Shown one piece after another: positions 5,583-8,723 of a stretch of DNA of 8,723 nucleotides. The notes under the pieces are model-generated. The model was not told where the DNA came from. It saw nothing but the letters and a program-made list of their open reading frames with translations, and made no database searches. Origin of the DNA: JALOAD01 sp023228995 [NCBI: Candidatus Muiribacterium halophilum]. Lineage in GTDB: Bacteria > Muiribacteriota > Muiribacteriia > Muiribacteriales. The stretch's first letter is position 1; each line of letters starts with the position of its first letter. The stretch spans positions 1 to 8,723 of the forward strand of contig JALOAD010000088.1 of NCBI GenBank assembly GCA_023228995.1. Reading direction: 5' to 3'. A program made the position numbers and the translations under genes.

Positions 5583-5888
5583 TCTCCTTGGAAGGCTTTC
5601 TCCCATTCCAACACCTTCCAGATTATGCGGGTTTATCATTGGTATGTTTTTTATTCTTCTGTCATCTTCATTGACTATCATTATTGGTACCTGATTATCT
5701 CCTTCAATTGAGAATTCTCTTGATACTACCCGGGTCTGTGCTGAGCCTTCCTTTACTCCCGCAGAGTTCAGCCTGACCCATCGCTTTTCAGCGACTGAGA
5801 AGTCCACTTTTGATGAGATTATTATATCCATGAAATTGCCTTTATATAAAGTGAAGTCAGATTTTTCTATCTTTACTGGAAAGTTTGC
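5577..5888 (-). pseudogene. Module A fragment 1, truncated at both ends
   Basis: An open stretch from just after TAA 5891-5889 to TAA 5579-5577; the ATG at 5831 (MDII...) has no ribosome binding site. The protein matches the module A gene at 2753-3331 from the SDFTLYKG region, MDII and KVDFSVAE, on to NPHNLEGVGMGESL, then breaks into PRRN and a stop supplied by the inverted-repeat element, whereas the full copy continues YAGDPLHLSLKF. A type 1 element (5729-5785) is inserted between FSVAE and VSREF, where the full copy has only RSGSRT. From 5592 to 5727 the DNA appears identical to 3038-3173. Not likely to make a functional product. Confidence 0.75.
5729..5785 (-). repeat. In-frame palindromic element, type 1, copy 3
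   Basis: About 57 bases read on the minus strand as KRWVRLNSAGVKEGSAQT within the module A fragment. The homologous site in the other module A gene (near 3174-3196) lacks it: 59 bases between gctgaa and agtatc here, 17 there. The difference of 42 bases is 14 codons, so the frame is preserved. This is the best empty/occupied site comparison in the window. Confidence 0.85.
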
Positions 5889-5927
5889 TTAAAGAACATC
5901 TAATTACAAAGCAAATATCATTATTTA

Positions 5928-6974
5928 TTACACTCCCCCTATTATCTCACCGGTTTCTGCATCTACATAAAATACTGCAAAACCCCTCTGAATTACGATA
6001 ACTGGATGATCTATGTAAATCATATATCCTAATCTTGAGAAATTTGAATATCTTCCCTTATAATTAAAATCTTTTTCTGTATATCCATATTTTTCCAGAT
6101 TTGTTGAATCCACTTGGACTTTTCCATTCTTATCTTTGAAATATTTCAATTTATATTTTCCAACTTTCGTGTTTGCATGCAAAAAAATAGGCTTACCATG
6201 ATCCATATAATTCAAAGCAGAATGAAGCCACATTTTATAAGATTCTTCCGGTTCAATAAATTTGAATTTTTCGTATACATCTCCATAATAACTATGATTT
6301 CTATAATTTCCCTTAATAAACTCTTTCACTTTCTTTCTTGCTTCTTCATAGCTTATTATCTTTTCAGGGATTTTATAATCTAAAGGATTATCTATTCCTA
6401 AATATTTTATTAATCCTGTTTTTAAAAAAGTCATATTTATTGTCTCAGTGGTCTGAAAACCTTTGTAGTATATTCTGAATATTAAGATAAAAGATTCTTT
6501 ATAGTCTTTTATTAAAACAACTTTATAAAAATAATCATCTAAATCAGGTCTATATTTTTTTATAAATTCTCTTGTCTTTTTTATTCCTTCTTTAAAGCTT
6601 AAATTTGTTTTTAAATTTTCCTGATTCCATTCACTTTGTTGAATAATTGTAACTTTCAAATCAGAAAATTCAATATGATAAATATTAAGTTTAGGTTGTT
6701 TTAAGTCTTTTTCTCTAACTTCCTGTACTGTAAGATTACTTTCTGCATCATAAACCATAGATATGCCATCAAGACCACCTTTGATATTTGACCTGAAATA
6801 ATCTATGTCATAAGTCTTTTCTATAAATGACGTATCATCTATTCCATCAAAAATAAATCTCATAATATCTTTGCTCTGTCTTATAATATTCTCTCTGACC
6901 TCTTCACTAACTTTTGCATATATATTAAATGAAAATACAAAACATATGATTATTGTTAAAAACCTTTTAATCAT
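5928..6974 (-). CDS. Secreted PepSY / YcdB-like protein 2
   Basis: This 348-residue protein starts with a Sec signal peptide (cleavage predicted after IYA, residue 20) and has no other membrane segment, so it is probably exported. It appears to contain repeated PepSY-like modules: an acidic/helical stretch plus strands at about 125-195, EEARKKVKEFI at 210-220, and the C-terminal RGFAVFYVDAETGEIIGG (330-347), whose D-x-x-T-G-x-I ending is typical of PepSY and peptidase-propeptide domains. Overall it recalls the YcdB/YpeB-type secreted proteins, but I cannot name the family firmly. Such domains often inhibit or chaperone a protease. The ribosome binding site AGGGAG (6987-6982) lies within the last codons of the peptidase gene, whose stop is 4 bases before this ATG, so the two are one transcript and coupled. 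It resembles PepSY-like protein 1, and its C-terminus matches the partial gene at 8560. Confidence 0.75.
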   Translation of the reverse strand: MIKRFLTIIICFVFSFNIYAKVSEEVRENIIRQSKDIMRFIFDGIDDTSFIEKTYDIDYFRSNIKGGLDGISMVYDAESNLTVQEVREKDLKQPKLNIYHIEFSDLKVTIIQQSEWNQENLKTNLSFKEGIKKTREFIKKYRPDLDDYFYKVVLIKDYKESFILIFRIYYKGFQTTETINMTFLKTGLIKYLGIDNPLDYKIPEKIISYEEARKKVKEFIKGNYRNHSYYGDVYEKFKFIEPEESYKMWLHSALNYMDHGKPIFLHANTKVGKYKLKYFKDKNGKVQVDSTNLEKYGYTEKDFNYKGRYSNFSRLGYMIYIDHPVIVIQRGFAVFYVDAETGEIIGGV

Positions 6975-6978
6975 TTAA

Positions 6979-8289
6979 TTACTCCCTGAAAAAATCTGCA
7001 TAAGTAAATTTATCATTTATTATTCTTATTGGACAGTCTGATGACAAATCTGTTGGATTATATTCTTCATCATATTTTTCTTTATAAAATTCCCATATAA
7101 CATCGGATATTTTTTTATACTCACCTTTCTCTTCATCTGGTTTATCAAATTCTTTAAAGAAACCTTCAGATATTGAAGTAATATCATCATACAATACAGT
7201 TCTTTTATATCCTACCGCACATTCTGCATTAAAATATTTTTTGAACCATTCTAATTCTTTTCCTACTTCACAACAGTCAAAATATATAAGATCAACTGAA
7301 GAAGAGTTCCATTTTCCGATTGATACTGGATTTTTAGAAATTTTCTGTTCATAATCGAGTTTATCTTCAGTAAGAAACATATCTATCACTGGAAGTTTTA
7401 CTTTATTATTTCTTTTTTGAGTTTTAAGATATCCAGGAATAGAATCTTCAGGATATTCTGTTATACCTCCATGACCATTATAATAGAATATACCTATATT
7501 TTTTTTGCTATTTCTAAATTTGTCAAACTTTGTCGGAGTAAGACTATAATCAGGTTCTGGTTGAAACCCTAAATCCGATATTTTGTCTATAACACTATTA
7601 AAAATATTTTTAAATGGTTCAAAATCTTCTATATCATTCACATATTCATATTTTCCAGTTACCTTATTATATACGACATTATAATACATTGAAAAAACAC
7701 AATATGCTGTTTTATTATTCAATGCCTGTTTCAAATTTTTTTCTGTTTCAATATAGAAAGAATACGGAGAAATTCCTTGAATATACGATATATCTATTAA
7801 CTCATATTTCTTATTTTCTAAAGGTAAATACATTCTCCCGTTCTCATAAATAACCTCATCTTTATCTATACTTGAAGCAATTATTATGTAATCTGACATA
7901 TAAAGATTATTTTTCTCTTTTTTTAGTATAAAAGAATATTCAAAACTTTCTCCTAATCTAAGTTTTGCGTTTATTACTGGCTGATTTGTATTATCTTTTG
8001 AAATCAGTCTTACTCTAAATTTTGAATTATTCGGAATAAGTTGTCTAATATCATTATCCGGAAAATCACTCTTGTTAAATACAACATTTGAGATATGATA
8101 TTTTCCTTCATTATCAGTTTTGTTATAATAAAGAAGCTTTAATTTTTCAGAATCCATCAGAATGTTTCCATTTCGGTTGATATATTCAATTTCACAAGAA
8201 TCTGCTAAGGAACGATGGGTCAAACCGTCTATAGAATTACGGATTTGACCCTTTTCTATTATCTGTGGATATGGCTTATGATAAATCAT
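6979..8289 (-). CDS. Clan CD (caspase/CHAT/gingipain-like) cysteine peptidase 2
   Basis: Paralogue of the peptidase at 4129-5493 (436 residues). Clan CD landmarks are IGIFYYNGHGG (His273), LIYFDCCEVGKEL (Cys340, in the place of the paralogue's Cys339) and AECAVGYKRT, then a longer acidic/charged C-terminal helical region. The N-terminal part is beta-rich. The EF-hand-like loop of the paralogue is absent; the place is taken by NRNGNILMDSEK. The type 1 palindromic insert is also absent, so this is the empty site. The first 36 residues are almost the same as in peptidase 1 and include the type 2 palindromic element (about residues 12-32). ATG 8289 has no ribosome binding site and no signal peptide follows, although the next gene in the operon is secreted. 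This suggests that the annotated start is not the ancestral one, or that the enzyme stays inside the cell. Substrate unknown. Confidence 0.78.
   Translation of the reverse strand: MIYHKPYPQIIEKGQIRNSIDGLTHRSLADSCEIEYINRNGNILMDSEKLKLLYYNKTDNEGKYHISNVVFNKSDFPDNDIRQLIPNNSKFRVRLISKDNTNQPVINAKLRLGESFEYSFILKKEKNNLYMSDYIIIASSIDKDEVIYENGRMYLPLENKKYELIDISYIQGISPYSFYIETEKNLKQALNNKTAYCVFSMYYNVVYNKVTGKYEYVNDIEDFEPFKNIFNSVIDKISDLGFQPEPDYSLTPTKFDKFRNSKKNIGIFYYNGHGGITEYPEDSIPGYLKTQKRNNKVKLPVIDMFLTEDKLDYEQKISKNPVSIGKWNSSSVDLIYFDCCEVGKELEWFKKYFNAECAVGYKRTVLYDDITSISEGFFKEFDKPDEEKGEYKKISDVIWEFYKEKYDEEYNPTDLSSDCPIRIINDKFTYADFFRE
8201..8256. repeat. Palindromic element, type 2, copy 2 (in peptidase 2 N-terminus)
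   Basis: Stem arms at 8217-8228 and 8239-8251, identical to the copy at 5421-5455 and read on the minus strand as GQIRNSIDGLTHRSLADSC. Present at the same codons in both peptidases, so it was there before the duplication. Confidence 0.7.
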
Positions 8290-8296
8290 AATGAAT

Positions 8297-8378
8297 AATT
8301 AAAAATTAACAATGAACAATTCAAAGCAAAATCTTTTATTTTTTCCAATTTTTCATTTTTCATTATTAATTTTTAATT
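8297..8378. repeat. 82-bp inverted-repeat mini-element, copy 2
   Basis: Identical to 5501-5582 (arms 8297-8321 and 8354-8378). It again sits between a module A fragment ending GMGESL-PRRN-stop and the ATG of a peptidase, so the junction formed once and was then duplicated. Confidence 0.6.
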
Positions 8379-8528
8379 TCTCCTTGGAAGGCTTTCTCCC
8401 ATTCCAACACCTTCCAGATTATGTGGGTTTATCATTGGTATATTTTTTATTCTTCTGTCATCTTCATTTACTATCATTATTGGTACCTGATTGTCTCCTT
8501 CAATTGAAAATTCTCTTGATACGGTCCT
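8373..8528 (-). pseudogene. Module A fragment 2, remnant
   Basis: About 51 codons matching RTVSREFSIEGDNQVPIMIV through NPHNLEGVGMGESL of the module A gene, then PRRN and TAA 8375-8373. Homology starts at RTVSREFS (8528), so everything before it, including MDII and KVDFSVAE, is missing. The left break falls at the site where the other fragment carries a palindromic element. There is no start codon or ribosome binding site, so it is a remnant. Confidence 0.72.
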
Positions 8529-8559
8529 GAATCTTCTTAAAAAATTTGATTAGAATTTG

Positions 8560-8723
8560 TCAGGAAAATTGTCCACCTATAACTTCTCCTGTTTTGGTGT
8601 CAATATATATTATAAAATTACCTGTTGGTATACCATGTTTTTTCTGCTTTACACCTAAAACCCAGGCTAAAGCAATATTTTCCCTATCTCCCCATATCTC
8701 TGAAGGACTTTTTACAGTATAGT
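8560..8723 (-). CDS. PepSY-like protein 3, C-terminal end (partial, runs off the window)
   Basis: The last 53 codons (frame begins at 8721), open to the window edge and ending with TGA 8562-8560. It contains AWVLGV near the edge and ends GNFIIYIDTKTGEVIGGQFS, the same D-x-x-T-G-x-I-x-G ending as the protein at 5928-6974. By position it is the third PepSY-like protein of the array, so a peptidase gene is predicted to the right of the window. Module A fragment 2 begins about 30 bases further on in the direction of transcription. Confidence 0.7.
   Translation of the reverse strand, partial: YTVKSPSEIWGDRENIALAWVLGVKQKKHGIPTGNFIIYIDTKTGEVIGGQFS

Larger units (their letters stand above)
5386..5726. 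repeat. Long direct repeat, copy 1
   Basis: About 341 bp matching 8182-8522 at a constant offset of 2796 bases with no indels and about ten substitutions by eye. It spans the 5' end of the peptidase gene, the inverted-repeat mini-element and the 3' end of the module A fragment. This is the clearest trace of the tandem duplication that made the two units, and a substrate for deletion or gene conversion between them. Confidence 0.88.
8182..8522. repeat. Long direct repeat, copy 2
   Basis: Partner of 5386-5726, offset 2796 bases. It covers the 5' end of peptidase 2, the inverted-repeat element and module A fragment 2. The match stops at GATAC (8517-8522), where copy 1 continues into a type 1 palindromic element. 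Confidence 0.88.

Noticed and set aside
4228-8530. Plus-strand open frames at 4228-4422, 6114-6383, 7614-7853 and 8312-8530
   Set aside because: They lie opposite the minus-strand genes and fragments, have no ribosome binding sites, and encode the low-complexity F/I/L-rich peptides expected from the reverse strand of AT-rich genes.

Overview
The window is very AT-rich bacterial DNA, with poly-A and poly-T runs in genes and spacers alike. A few short, clearly GC-richer islands stand out, and most of them are dispersed palindromic repeats. Nothing in it fixes the species. Sec-type signal peptides, a group II intron remnant, a SpoIIM-family membrane protein and in-frame palindromic repeats fit several low-GC lineages, so I name none. 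I see no tRNA, rRNA or CRISPR array.

Left part, 1-1148: no intact gene. It holds a rho-independent terminator of an upstream plus-strand gene, a small GC-rich palindrome, a degenerate group II intron that keeps domain V and a plausible domain VI but has lost its reverse transcriptase, and about 500 bases of gene-poor debris. Centre-left, 1149-2582, plus strand: a textbook sigma-70 promoter drives two overlapping genes, an unrecognised 189-aa protein with one hydrophobic stretch near its C-terminus and a 238-aa multi-pass SpoIIM-family protein. Three very short hairpins follow in a row.

Right part, 2753-8723, all minus strand and convergent with the first operon: a degenerating tandem array. 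In the direction of transcription the repeating order is (i) a piece of an unknown beta-rich protein ('module A'), (ii) an 82-bp inverted-repeat mini-element, (iii) a clan CD (caspase/CHAT/gingipain-like) cysteine peptidase with a visible His-Cys pair, (iv) a secreted PepSY-like protein tightly coupled to the peptidase. Two peptidase/PepSY pairs are complete or nearly so. The tail of a third PepSY-like gene enters at the right edge, and a longer module A copy ends the array at the left. A direct repeat of about 340 bp (5386-5726 and 8182-8522) underlies the duplication.

The most striking feature is a family of palindromic mini-elements inserted in frame in these genes. One type, encoding a peptide close to RWVRLNSAGVKEGSAQT, occurs three times. 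For two of the copies a paralogue in the same window lacks the insert, so the occupied and empty sites can be compared. A second type shares the terminal GCGATGGGTCA but is read in the opposite orientation, and it encodes part of the N-terminus of both peptidases. This resembles the Rickettsia palindromic elements, though the sequence is different. A plausible reading is a secreted peptidase plus propeptide- or inhibitor-like partner, amplified in tandem and now decaying and recombining around small repeats.
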